64,000 bases of DNA, from assembly GCA_039591615.1 (NCBI GenBank), contig JBDHDH010000001.1, positions 52,186-116,185 of the forward strand, read 5' to 3'. Below the pieces are notes generated by a model. That model saw nothing but the letters and a program-made list of their open reading frames with translations. It made no database searches and was not told the DNA's origin. Positions 44,719 through 53,266 of this stretch are shown here, piece by piece. Both the position numbers and the translations under genes were made by a program. The stretch comes from JBDHDH01 sp039591615. GTDB taxonomy: Bacteria > Gemmatimonadota > Gemmatimonadetes > Gemmatimonadales > GWC2-71-9. The stretch's first letter is position 1, and every line of letters begins with the position of its first letter.

Positions 44719-47148
44719 CTAGAGCAGCGACACCGGATCACGGTCGAACACAGCCCGGATGGCACCCCGTGCCGCGTGCGGTGCGCGACGGACGGCATAC
44801 TGAACAATCCGACTGAGCACCTTGCGCTCGCTCGCCCGGAGGAGGAGATGCCATCGCCATCTCCCCTTGATACGCACCAAGGGTGCCGGAGCAGGCCCGA
44901 CGATTTGCACTACACCCTGCGCACGGGCTGAAACCAGCTCTCGAAGCCAATCGGCGATGTCGATGGCTGCATTCGCGACAGCCGGCTCGTCAGATCCAGT
45001 CATCAGCACGTTCACCAAGCCAACGTGCGGTGGATAGGGAGGCGACCGTCGAACGTCGAGCTCTCGCGCGGCAAACCGCTCGAAATCGTGAACCGCTGCG
45101 GCCGTGAGGGCGTAGTGATCCGGCGCACGGGTCTGCACGAGCACCCGCCCGCCCGCCTCTCCTCGACCGGCCCGGCCAGCCACCTGGGCAATCAACTGGA
45201 ACGTCCGCTCCGCAGCCCGAAAATCGGGAAGATGAAGCCCGATATCGGCGTCGACGACGCCAACTACGGTGACGCCGGGGAAGTCGAGCCCCTTGGCGAT
45301 CATCTGGGTACCGAAGAGCAGATCGACCTCTCGCCGTCCCACCGCCTCGAGAATGCGCCCGTGTGACCACCTCCGAGATGTTGTATCCGCATCCATGCGC
45401 GCGAGACGCGCGCCAGGGTAGCGCTCCGCCAGCCACCGTTCCAGGTGTTGCGTACCGATGCCCCGCGTCCGCTGGGTTTGCTGGCCGCATTGGGAGCAGG
45501 CATCGGGAATGGCGTCCTCGTGCCCGCAGTAGTGACACCGCAGACTGGGTGGGGCCTGATGAACCGTAAGGGAGATACTGCATGACGGACAGTCAGGAAC
45601 GTGACCACACTCCAGACAGCGGAGAAAATGCGCGAACCCACGGCGATTGAGGAGAAGAATCGCTTGCTCACCCAAGTCTATGGCACGACTCACCGCGTCG
45701 TCGAGCGCGCGAGACCACGGAACGGGTCCGCTGTCGGCAATGCGCTCCTCCTTTCGCATGTCGATGAGTTGCACCGGCGGGAGAGGACGGGCACCGACAC
45801 GGGCCGGAAGATGGATCGTCCGCATGCGCCCGCGGACGGCCCACGTCTCGAGGGAGGGAGTCGCACTCCCAAGGACGGCACGGGCGCCCTCGAGTCTCAC
45901 CCTCCGCAGCGCGACATCTCGCGCGTGGTAGCGTGGCGCCTCACCGTGCTTGTAACTCCCGTCGTGTTCCTCGTCCACCACCAACGCGCTGAGCCGCTGC
46001 ACGGGTGCGAACACCGCCGACCGGGCACCCACCGCTACTCTCTTTTGGCCCGACACGAGAGCCCGCCATGCGTCCACCCGCTCGCCACCCGAGAGCCCGC
46101 TGTGCAGCACCGCCACCGAGTCACCGAACGCACCTCGAACGCGAGCGATGGTCTGAGGCGTGAGGGCGATCTCGGGAACGAGCACGATCGCTCCTCGACC
46201 GCGCTCGACTTCCCCGCGGAGCGCCTCGAGGTACACGAGCGTCTTCCCGCTCCCCGTCACGCCGAACACGATGGCCGCCCCACCCGGCGAGAGAGCACGG
46301 ATTGCGTCAACAGCCTCTCGCTGCGCCCCGGTGGGCGAGGCCGGAGGTTCTTCTTTGATCCCGACAAACGGATCCCGCAGCTGCTGGCGGTCCTCAACGC
46401 GACCCACGCTGCGCTCCACGAGCCCGCGAATCACCGCGTGGGAGAAACCCAGCTGCTCGCGGAGATGACGCATGGTGGCCTCGCCACCTAACGCGTCTAT
46501 GGCTTCGTACGCGGCGCGCTGCCGCCGGGCTCTGCCGAAGACGTGCTCCCGCTCCAGAATCGTCGGCAAGGAACGGGTGAGCTTGACGAGTCGGATCGTT
46601 CCCGCCGCTGGCCCCAGATCCGGAGGCTCGGTCCGGAGCGCAACAGACCCCGAACGCATGAGCCGGTGGAGGATATCCCACACGGGACGTTTGAGCGTGC
46701 GACTGAGGGCGGTGGCGGTTGCTTCGCCACCGGCACGCTCCAACGCCTCCAGTACGTCTCGTCCAGCGCCCGGAGGCCCCGTTCCCGACCCCGTGCGTCT
46801 CGCGACCACCCGGGACGCGCCCCAGAGTCCCGGTGGGAGCATCGCCCGCAGGGTGAGACCGATAGGTGTCACGTAATAGCGGGACATCCAACCGGCGAGC
46901 GCGAGGAGGGAGTCGGGCACCATGCCGGGGGTCTCGTCCGGTGCCAGCAACAGCCGCTTCAGACCGTTTGGCGGCTCCCCCCCCACATCGAGCACCACCC
47001 CCACGAGCTCCCTGGTCCGTACGGGCACCACGACCCGCGTCCCTCTGGCGATGCGCTCCACCATCTCTGCAGGGATCGCGTAGCGGTAGGGCCGGGGGCT
47101 AGGGATGGGAAGCGCGACCGAACAGACGGTGGGTGAACCCGCCGTCAT
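44719..47148 (-). CDS. priA: Primosomal protein N' (replication restart helicase PriA)
   Basis: 809 residues from ATG 47148, with GGGGAG upstream. An N-terminal DNA-binding domain (SVALPIPSPRPYRYAIP) precedes the helicase: Walker A GVTGSGKTLVYLEAL, DEEH in VVDEEHDGSYKH, GSATPSLETW, then motif V/VI. The PriA zinc cluster is intact in CLECGHVPDCPSCS and CHYCGHEDAIPDACSQCGQ. It reloads the replisome at stalled forks. Full family length. Confidence 0.96.
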   Translation of the reverse strand: MTAGSPTVCSVALPIPSPRPYRYAIPAEMVERIARGTRVVVPVRTRELVGVVLDVGGEPPNGLKRLLLAPDETPGMVPDSLLALAGWMSRYYVTPIGLTLRAMLPPGLWGASRVVARRTGSGTGPPGAGRDVLEALERAGGEATATALSRTLKRPVWDILHRLMRSGSVALRTEPPDLGPAAGTIRLVKLTRSLPTILEREHVFGRARRQRAAYEAIDALGGEATMRHLREQLGFSHAVIRGLVERSVGRVEDRQQLRDPFVGIKEEPPASPTGAQREAVDAIRALSPGGAAIVFGVTGSGKTLVYLEALRGEVERGRGAIVLVPEIALTPQTIARVRGAFGDSVAVLHSGLSGGERVDAWRALVSGQKRVAVGARSAVFAPVQRLSALVVDEEHDGSYKHGEAPRYHARDVALRRVRLEGARAVLGSATPSLETWAVRGRMRTIHLPARVGARPLPPVQLIDMRKEERIADSGPVPWSRALDDAVSRAIDLGEQAILLLNRRGFAHFLRCLECGHVPDCPSCSISLTVHQAPPSLRCHYCGHEDAIPDACSQCGQQTQRTRGIGTQHLERWLAERYPGARLARMDADTTSRRWSHGRILEAVGRREVDLLFGTQMIAKGLDFPGVTVVGVVDADIGLHLPDFRAAERTFQLIAQVAGRAGRGEAGGRVLVQTRAPDHYALTAAAVHDFERFAARELDVRRSPPYPPHVGLVNVLMTGSDEPAVANAAIDIADWLRELVSARAQGVVQIVGPAPAPLVRIKGRWRWHLLLRASERKVLSRIVQYAVRRAPHAARGAIRAVFDRDPVSLL

Positions 47149-47158
47149 GGAACTCCCC

Positions 47159-47902
47159 TCAGGCGGTGTGGGGCCAACGCGTTCCCTTGATGACGGAAAG
47201 GCCGAGGATACGATGGAGCGCAAGGGTCCGCAGGGTGCGGAGCTCAGGGCCCAACACGGCGTTCACGCCGGCCCACTTCGCCGCCCGCCACCCCCGCAGG
47301 ACGAGTCCCAGCCAGCCGGCCGCGACCCAGCGACTGTCGCGGGCTGCATCCTCCACCGTGAGCTCCACGAGTCCAGCACCCCGACACACACTCTTCCATT
47401 CCACCGGCAACCGGGGGACGAGGCCCATCGAGGCGACGGTCCGGGCTGCGGCTTCGTCGGGAGAGCGGAGCCATGAGGGCACCAGGGTGATCACGGTACT
47501 CATGGGGCGGGCCACGCGCGCCGCTTCGTGCAAGACCCTGTCCCCGTCCGAACCCAGCAGCTGCAGCATGTGCACGATCGTGATATCGAATACTTGGGCT
47601 TCGTGTGGGAGGTCGGCCGCGTCCGCTCTCTGGAAGGTCACCAATCTGGTCAACCCCGTCTCGCGCGCGGCGCGCTCGGCTGCTTCGATGGCGTTGGCAT
47701 CGGGGTCAACGCCGGAGACATGTGTCTGGTACTTCTTCGCCCACCAGAGCACCGCCGCTCCGGCACCGCAACCCACCCACAACACCTCCTGCCCCGACGT
47801 GATCTCGGACAGCTGCACCAGGCGTCGGTGAATGGGCTCATTCACCTCGGCCCACGGCTGCAGGACTGCGAGGAGGGTCGTGGGCGTCAGCCGCAATGGC
47901 AT
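47159..47902 (-). CDS. SAM-dependent methyltransferase
   Basis: 247 residues from ATG 47902. Motif I is VLWVGCGAGAAVLWWA (about 38-55), motif II SGVDPDANAIEAAE, then FDITIVHMLQLLGSDGDRVLHEAARVARP. The C-terminal half lacks a recognisable substrate domain and has a Trp/Arg-rich segment. It starts ten bases after the AcuC-like deacetylase and ends 11 bases before priA, so all three may share a transcript. Target unknown. Confidence 0.85.
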   Translation of the reverse strand: MPLRLTPTTLLAVLQPWAEVNEPIHRRLVQLSEITSGQEVLWVGCGAGAAVLWWAKKYQTHVSGVDPDANAIEAAERAARETGLTRLVTFQRADAADLPHEAQVFDITIVHMLQLLGSDGDRVLHEAARVARPMSTVITLVPSWLRSPDEAAARTVASMGLVPRLPVEWKSVCRGAGLVELTVEDAARDSRWVAAGWLGLVLRGWRAAKWAGVNAVLGPELRTLRTLALHRILGLSVIKGTRWPHTA

Positions 47903-47912
47903 GGGGCAGAAC

Positions 47913-48812
47913 TTAAGCCAGAGCGCGAAGGTGGGCCACGGTGGCCGCCGCAATGCGTTCGGGAACGTAGCCCCCCTCCAGCACGGAGGCTATGGGCACG
48001 CTCAACGCGCGGAATCGGTGCACGAGGGCACCGAAGTCTTCGGGCTCCAAAGTGAATCCCGCCAGCGGATCCCCCGCCATGGCATCGAATCCTGCGGAGA
48101 TGAGCATGAGTTCGGGGACCCACCCGTCAGTGGCGCGCTCCACCGCCGCTACGAGATCGACCACGTACACATCGGCAGGGAGTCCAGGGGGTCTCGGCAC
48201 ATTGAAGATGTTTCCGACCCCGCGCTCCTCTTCCCGTCCGGTGCCCGGATACAGGGGCCACTGGTGCAGCGACACGTACCGGATGCGCGGGTCCGCCTCT
48301 ACCAGATCCTGCGTTCCGTTCCCATGATGCACGTCCCAATCGACGATCAACACCCGCGCAACCCCCCCCTCGTCGAGTGCCCAGCGTGCGGCGACGACCA
48401 CATTGTTGATTAGGCAGAAGCCCATGGCGCGGGCGGCGGTAGCGTGATGGCCCGGAGGACGGACGGGGGCGAACGCCGGGGATCCCTCGAGGGCGAGCAC
48501 CGCGGCCTTGATGGTGGCTCCGGCCGCGTGGCGGGCGGCGTCGAAGCTGTGGGCGTTCATGGCCGTGTCCGCATCGAGCCTTCCACCACCGCGTGACGCG
48601 ATCTCAACTAACCGATCGAGGTAGCCGCGCGTGTGAACACGAAGCAGCGCCTGGTCCGGGGCGGGCTCCGCCTCCTGCCAGGTCAATTGGTCCGACGGCC
48701 CCCAGGATCGCAGGGCGCCGAGGATCGCCTCCAGCCGCGCGGGTGACTCAGGATGGGAAGGTCCCGCATCGTGCTGCAGGGACGTCGGATGCCAGACGAC
48801 GTGCAGAGCCAC
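47913..48812 (-). CDS. AcuC/histone-deacetylase-family amidohydrolase
   Basis: 299 residues from GTG 48812. The HDAC fold is clear: HPTSLQHDAGPSHPESPARL at the start, PVRPPGHHATAARAMGFCLINN (catalytic His pair and Gly loop), VLIVDWDVHHGNGTQDL (zinc Asp/His), LISAGFDAMAGDPLA (zinc Asp) and SVLEGGY with the C-terminal Tyr. Bacterial members deacetylate small amines or proteins. The frame to 49025 belongs to the upstream gene. It is 24 bases after the 86-residue beta-grasp-like gene. Confidence 0.93.
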   Translation of the reverse strand: MALHVVWHPTSLQHDAGPSHPESPARLEAILGALRSWGPSDQLTWQEAEPAPDQALLRVHTRGYLDRLVEIASRGGGRLDADTAMNAHSFDAARHAAGATIKAAVLALEGSPAFAPVRPPGHHATAARAMGFCLINNVVVAARWALDEGGVARVLIVDWDVHHGNGTQDLVEADPRIRYVSLHQWPLYPGTGREEERGVGNIFNVPRPPGLPADVYVVDLVAAVERATDGWVPELMLISAGFDAMAGDPLAGFTLEPEDFGALVHRFRALSVPIASVLEGGYVPERIAAATVAHLRALA

Positions 48813-48835
48813 AGCCGCGTTGCGAGCGAGACCGT

Positions 48836-49096
48836 CTAGCGAACGGGCTGACGGCGGGCAAGCAGCACGATGAAGGGAGCGTGATTGGGCGCACGCAAGT
48901 CCGCCAAGGTCCTGCTCTCGTCCAGCACGAGAGCGCCGCGAAACTTCACCTGGTAGGCGTTCGCATCGAGGCGGCGTCCGGTAGCCCGTTCGAACGCCTC
49001 CCGTTTGAGGCGAGCCACCGTCCACTCGGGTGTGACCTCGAGCTCAACGGTATCCCACACGACCGGTACCCAGACTTTGACCGTGTGCGCCGTCAT
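48836..49096 (-). CDS. Small protein with ubiquitin-like (beta-grasp) pattern
   Basis: 86 residues. Strand-strand-helix-strand order is evident: VKVWVPVVWDTVELEVTPE (two strands), WTVARLKREAFERATG (helix), YQVKFRGALVLDESRTLADL (strand and turn), FIVLLARRQPV (last strand). The spacing and the T-L-x-D-L turn resemble ubiquitin-like/YukD folds. The C-terminus is not Gly-Gly, so conjugation is not predicted. Its ATG...TGA overlaps the downstream gene's by four bases. The fold is a pattern-based inference. Confidence 0.6.
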   Translation of the reverse strand: MTAHTVKVWVPVVWDTVELEVTPEWTVARLKREAFERATGRRLDANAYQVKFRGALVLDESRTLADLRAPNHAPFIVLLARRQPVR

Positions 49097-49368
49097 GTTC
49101 CATCCTCCTCAACGGCGGGCAGGGTGGAGAAGAAGCGGCCAATCGCCTGATCGAAGAACAGCGTCGACGCCCGAATGTGGGTGTCCCCGTTGGGGGCTTC
49201 GAAGACCGCAATGGTGAGCTCTTCTCCGCCCTGTCCGCGGAAGGTCGCGAAGCGCTCGCCTTCTCGCTCCACGAACGCGCCGTGGTGCGGAACCCGCTCG
49301 GCGAAGAACCGCTTCGCACGCTGCAAGACCTCCTGCCCATTCAGGGTGGTGACCATTTCGTGAGTCAT
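49093..49368 (-). CDS. Small hypothetical protein upstream of the beta-grasp-like gene
   Basis: 91 residues. An N-terminal helix (MVTTLNGQEVLQRAKRFFAER) is followed by a beta-rich domain with FATFRGQGGEELTIAVFEAPNGDTHIRAST and a terminal helix ending in an acidic tail. It is coupled by ATGA to the 86-residue gene, so the two products may act together. No family recognised. The dense strand pattern and codon use support a real gene. Confidence 0.65.
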   Translation of the reverse strand: MTHEMVTTLNGQEVLQRAKRFFAERVPHHGAFVEREGERFATFRGQGGEELTIAVFEAPNGDTHIRASTLFFDQAIGRFFSTLPAVEEDGT

Positions 49369-49416
49369 GGCTCTCGGGTCGTTGGGTCCATTTGATGCGA
49401 TGTATGACCAGTCCGC

Positions 49417-50100
49417 CTAGCTCGCAGGCTGGACTCCAGCATGCCCCCCAGACGGCCGTGGGGCTCCCCGGAAGAGATCGCGGAGTCGGGCCCTCCGCTG
49501 GAAGACGAGGATGGCTTCCCCCGGTGGCGGTGGCTCGACGCCGTCGAGAACAAGATAGAGCGGAAGCGGTTGCTGCGGGACCGTCACCTCGTACCGCGTC
49601 CCGTGCCACACGAGCTCAGTCGTCTCCGGGAGTGCCCCGACGATGCGCTCGAGGAACACGTCGTCGTCCACCCGATACACGCCGTCCTCGACCTTTTCTC
49701 CCGATCGATAGAACGTCGGGTCGAAGGGCTGGCCGTCCAACCGGGCGAAGTTCTGCTCCGCTGCCCAATCGTACTGCTCCAGCGCCGCGGTGCGAGCCTT
49801 CCACTCGAGGTGGTGCCGCACCTCGTGCATCAGTGTCTCCCAAGCCTCCTCCCGCCACCGGAAGTCGACCCGTTCCCCAGCGAGAGCGCGAAAGGAGCCG
49901 TAATAGAGCACGACCCGCGACGTAACCTGGTCTGAACCCACGTTGAGGGGAATGCACTCACCAAGCGTGTAGACGTGCGCCCGCGTCGGATGCGGCACAG
50001 CCTTTCGACTCACTTCGATGGCGGCGACTCCGTCCAGGTAGTGGCCAGGGAGCTCGGCCGCCATCCGGTCGATCATGGCCTGGAAGTCGCGCAGAAGCAC
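49417..50100 (-). CDS. Zincin-like metallopeptidase-domain protein
   Basis: 227 residues from GTG 50100, 13 bases after the symporter stop. The motif TLMHEVRHHLE (about 98-108) is an HExxH-type zinc site in the style of the small MMP-like domain family. An N-terminal segment (IDRMAAELPGHYLDGVAAIEV) and a C-terminal beta-rich half with DDVFLERIVGALPETTELVWHGTRYEV follow. Peptidase activity is inferred from the zinc motif only, and a third metal ligand is not obvious. Cotranscription with the two small genes at 48836-49368 is likely. Confidence 0.75.
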   Translation of the reverse strand: MLLRDFQAMIDRMAAELPGHYLDGVAAIEVSRKAVPHPTRAHVYTLGECIPLNVGSDQVTSRVVLYYGSFRALAGERVDFRWREEAWETLMHEVRHHLEWKARTAALEQYDWAAEQNFARLDGQPFDPTFYRSGEKVEDGVYRVDDDVFLERIVGALPETTELVWHGTRYEVTVPQQPLPLYLVLDGVEPPPPGEAILVFQRRARLRDLFRGAPRPSGGHAGVQPAS

Positions 50101-50113
50101 GGAGGGTGCGACC

Positions 50114-51691
50114 TCACGGGACGACGGGCGGCGGCTCGTCCGCCGACGGTGCCGGGATCCCATGCGTGTGCTGACCTAGCCATTTGTTAGCCAGGAGAAG
50201 CCCCGCGAAAACGACACCCCACTGGAGGAGAATCGTGCCAACGTTCTCGATGCCGAGGGGATCGAGCCACCCCGTGGGATCCCATCCGCGTGATTGGTAG
50301 AGCCACCACACCAAGAGAATCAGCGCCTCCATCGGAACAACCACTCCGATGACGATGTCCCACCAGCGCCCGATCCGAATGTCGGAATGCTCGTGGTTGA
50401 GCTGCTCCTCCCGAAACCGGCGAATACCAGAGCCGACTACCGCGATGGCGAAGAACAGCCCCGAGACCATCAACGCCACGCCCCATACCCAATCCTGGTT
50501 GTGCAGGATCTGGAGGGAGAATGCCGACGGTAAGCCCAGGAGGAACCCAATGGTGCCCACGAAGCGAATCCCGCGGGCCCGCTCGATCCCGGCGTCACGG
50601 AGCACGCGCGTCGCCAATTCGATCATGGCGATGAGGCTGGTGAACGCTGCGAAGGAGAGGGCCAGGAAGAAGATGCTCATGAAGAACTGCCCGAACGGCA
50701 GCCGGCCGAACAGCTGCGGCATCCAGATGAAGGTGAGACCCTCGTTCCCCGAATCGAAGATGGTGCTCTGGATGAGATCCTCGGAGAGCGGCACGCCGGC
50801 ACGCACCGCGTCGGCCAGTGCTGGGTAGGCGCTCAGCGCATCGGGATCGACGCTCAGGTTCGCCACGAGCTGCGGGACGACGGAGAAGACGGTGCACAGC
50901 ACCATGATCCCGGCAAGGAGAGAAACGACGTTATTTGCCGTGGGGAGCATGATGGCGTTGAGGGCGGTGTCCTCGTTCACCCGAAGATAGGCCGCGTACG
51001 TCAGCACCAGCCCCCATCCTGCTCCGGTGTCCCAGGCATTCTGCGTCAGCGCCTGGAGCCAAACGTTGGCATTAGCGAGCGCTCCCCAGTCGACGGTGAA
51101 CAGATAGGAGAGCCCATCCGTCGCATTCGACAGGGTCACCGCCCGTGCTGCCAGTACGACCACCAACAGCAGCAGGATGGGCATGAGCGCTTTCGCCACG
51201 CGCTCGATGGCTCGGACTCCGCGGGCAACCACGAGGGTGCCGAGCCCGATGGCAACCCCATGGGTCACCACCGGCCACCACGACGTGGTGTAGCGCTGCC
51301 AGAATGCCCCAGGCTCCGAGCCCGGTACCTCTCCCGAGATGGACGCCACCACGTAGCGAATAGTCCACCCCGCCACGACGGAGTAGTAGAACATGATGGC
51401 CGTGGCGACGAAAGCCACGAACGCTCCCATCCACGCCCATCGGGGTCCGAGGAGTTGAATGAATGCACCCACCGGACCCGTGCGCGTCTTTCGTCCAGCG
51501 CCGAACTCAACGAGGACTAGTGGGATCGACCACAACACCAAGAAGGTGATCCACGCGACGATGAACTCCCCGCCACCGTTTTGGGCGGCGATGCGGGGGA
51601 ATCTCCAGATGTTTCCGGTGCCGACCGCCATTCCAAGCATGGCGAGCAGCATGACCCAACGGGACGAGAACGCTTCCGGTCGCTGTGTCAC
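50114..51691 (-). CDS. Neurotransmitter:sodium symporter (SNF) family transporter
   Basis: 525 residues with about 12 hydrophobic segments. The LeuT-family signature is at the N-terminus: MLGMAVGTGNIWRFPRIAAQNGGGEF, with the unwound helix-1 Gly-Gly and Na+ sites. FYYSVVAGWTIRYV and WDTGAGWGL (helix 6 region) are further family blocks. It should import amino acids or related amines with Na+; substrate unknown. The stop lies 13 bases before the zincin gene. Confidence 0.94.
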   Translation of the reverse strand: MTQRPEAFSSRWVMLLAMLGMAVGTGNIWRFPRIAAQNGGGEFIVAWITFLVLWSIPLVLVEFGAGRKTRTGPVGAFIQLLGPRWAWMGAFVAFVATAIMFYYSVVAGWTIRYVVASISGEVPGSEPGAFWQRYTTSWWPVVTHGVAIGLGTLVVARGVRAIERVAKALMPILLLLVVVLAARAVTLSNATDGLSYLFTVDWGALANANVWLQALTQNAWDTGAGWGLVLTYAAYLRVNEDTALNAIMLPTANNVVSLLAGIMVLCTVFSVVPQLVANLSVDPDALSAYPALADAVRAGVPLSEDLIQSTIFDSGNEGLTFIWMPQLFGRLPFGQFFMSIFFLALSFAAFTSLIAMIELATRVLRDAGIERARGIRFVGTIGFLLGLPSAFSLQILHNQDWVWGVALMVSGLFFAIAVVGSGIRRFREEQLNHEHSDIRIGRWWDIVIGVVVPMEALILLVWWLYQSRGWDPTGWLDPLGIENVGTILLQWGVVFAGLLLANKWLGQHTHGIPAPSADEPPPVVP

Positions 51692-51805
51692 ACGGCGCCT
51701 CTCCGGTGGCTGAGCTGGACATCAGTGATCCAGGGAACACTCCTACCGCTCTGGAGCTCCGTGTGAAACGGAAACGCCGGCGGCGGGAGGAGAACGAACC
51801 TGCCG

Positions 51806-53266
51806 TTAGTTGAGTGTCGCTTCCAGTCGTTGTGCGACGGGCTCGAATCCCAGATCGGTTCCCGTGAACGCGCGCGCCAGACGATGGGCGGGATCGCCTT
51901 GCCCTCGACTCATCAGTTCCCGCACGGCTCCGCCAGCTCGAGGATTCCGAAACCAGTCGTCGTCGAACCGTTCGGTGAGCGTTGACGCCAGGGCCGCCTC
52001 CAATTGCCAGGCACGCAGATAACGGGCCGCGTAGAACGCTGGGTCGACGTCGAGGAGAGCGTCGCCCCCCGGATATCGGAATCGCGTGGCCTGAGTGAGG
52101 TAGTCCGCGTAGAGGGGGCCGAGGTCCGAGAGATTGCTCCGGTGCAGGACGAGCTCATATCGGATTTTCGCGGCATAGCGACGCAGGAGAAAGAGCTCGC
52201 TCACCGAGAGCTGAAAGGCGAGGTCGCAGGCTTCCCGTCGCCCGAGCCCGACGTATCGCATCAACCATTGTGCATCGAGCGTCAAGTGGTCCCACAGCAT
52301 GGCGAACCCTTCAGTCACCGAATTGTCACCCAGCCAGCGTGCGGCAAAGGGGAGGTCCCGGGAGGCCGAAGCGAAATGCATGGCGTGCCCGAGCTCGTGC
52401 CAAAACGTCCGGTAGTCACTGTGTCCACCTCGGGGCCGCAGCACCAGGTACACTTCATCGGGAACCCGAACCGGCACGCAGAACGCCCGCGGCTGCTTGC
52501 CCTCGCGTTCCTCCGTGTCGAACCGCACGCGCCCACCCTCACTGGCATCCAGGCCCATCTCGCGCATCTGACGGGTAGCGGTGAGGACGAGGCTATCAGC
52601 GGGGAATACCGAGTCGAACTGGTCGGCTCGGAAGGTCCAGGACGCGTCGGATCGGACGAGCCCCTCGATCCCGAGACCAAGCCGGCGCCGAACGAGCCGG
52701 GCCAGACTGTCCACATACATGTCCTCAGTGTCGTCGAGAAACGCTTCGGCGGCGGCACCGAGGGCATCGAGATCGATCCCCGAGAGCGTCGCAACGCCCT
52801 GGACATAATCATTCGTGCCGACGGCACGGCAGATTTCTTCGCGCTCGATAGAGAATCGATCTCGTCGGAGACCACTCACAACATCCTGGCTGGCACGTAC
52901 TCTCGCCTCGTCCAATGCGATACGAAACGCACGGTCGGGAGCGTTCGCCAGTTCGATGGGAGCGCGCAGATACGGGATAGTCCGGCCGTTGACGGTGAGC
53001 GTGGCACTCTGCTCCCACACCAGTTGCTGCTCCTCCAGCGGGGCCACGCGACGCCCGACCCCAACGTCCACGATCCACTCAAGCAACTCTGGTTCTCCGC
53101 TGTCACGAGCCGCCGCAAGGGCATCTTCGCTCTGCAGATCCGCGTACCGCTCAAAGATGTCCTGGAACGCTGGCTCGCGCTTGTGGCCGGCACCGGTCAG
53201 GTAGTATTCGCGCCCGAGCTCCCGGTGCAGATCCTCACCACGAGCGATGAGGCCCTCCAGATTCAC
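51806..53266 (-). CDS. M3-like (HExGH) zinc metallopeptidase
   Basis: 486 residues, no signal peptide. The helical oligopeptidase architecture includes the zinc site TFWHELGHAMHF (about 288-300) and the downstream acid in VTEGFAMLWDHL. C-terminal RRYAAKIRYEL and DPAFYAARYLRAWQLEAAL are typical of M3-related peptidases, smaller than thimet/PepF enzymes (usually 600 or more), so it is a compact relative. Probably a cytoplasmic oligopeptidase. ATG start overlaps the glyS stop by four bases. Confidence 0.85.
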   Translation of the reverse strand: MNLEGLIARGEDLHRELGREYYLTGAGHKREPAFQDIFERYADLQSEDALAAARDSGEPELLEWIVDVGVGRRVAPLEEQQLVWEQSATLTVNGRTIPYLRAPIELANAPDRAFRIALDEARVRASQDVVSGLRRDRFSIEREEICRAVGTNDYVQGVATLSGIDLDALGAAAEAFLDDTEDMYVDSLARLVRRRLGLGIEGLVRSDASWTFRADQFDSVFPADSLVLTATRQMREMGLDASEGGRVRFDTEEREGKQPRAFCVPVRVPDEVYLVLRPRGGHSDYRTFWHELGHAMHFASASRDLPFAARWLGDNSVTEGFAMLWDHLTLDAQWLMRYVGLGRREACDLAFQLSVSELFLLRRYAAKIRYELVLHRSNLSDLGPLYADYLTQATRFRYPGGDALLDVDPAFYAARYLRAWQLEAALASTLTERFDDDWFRNPRAGGAVRELMSRGQGDPAHRLARAFTGTDLGFEPVAQRLEATLN

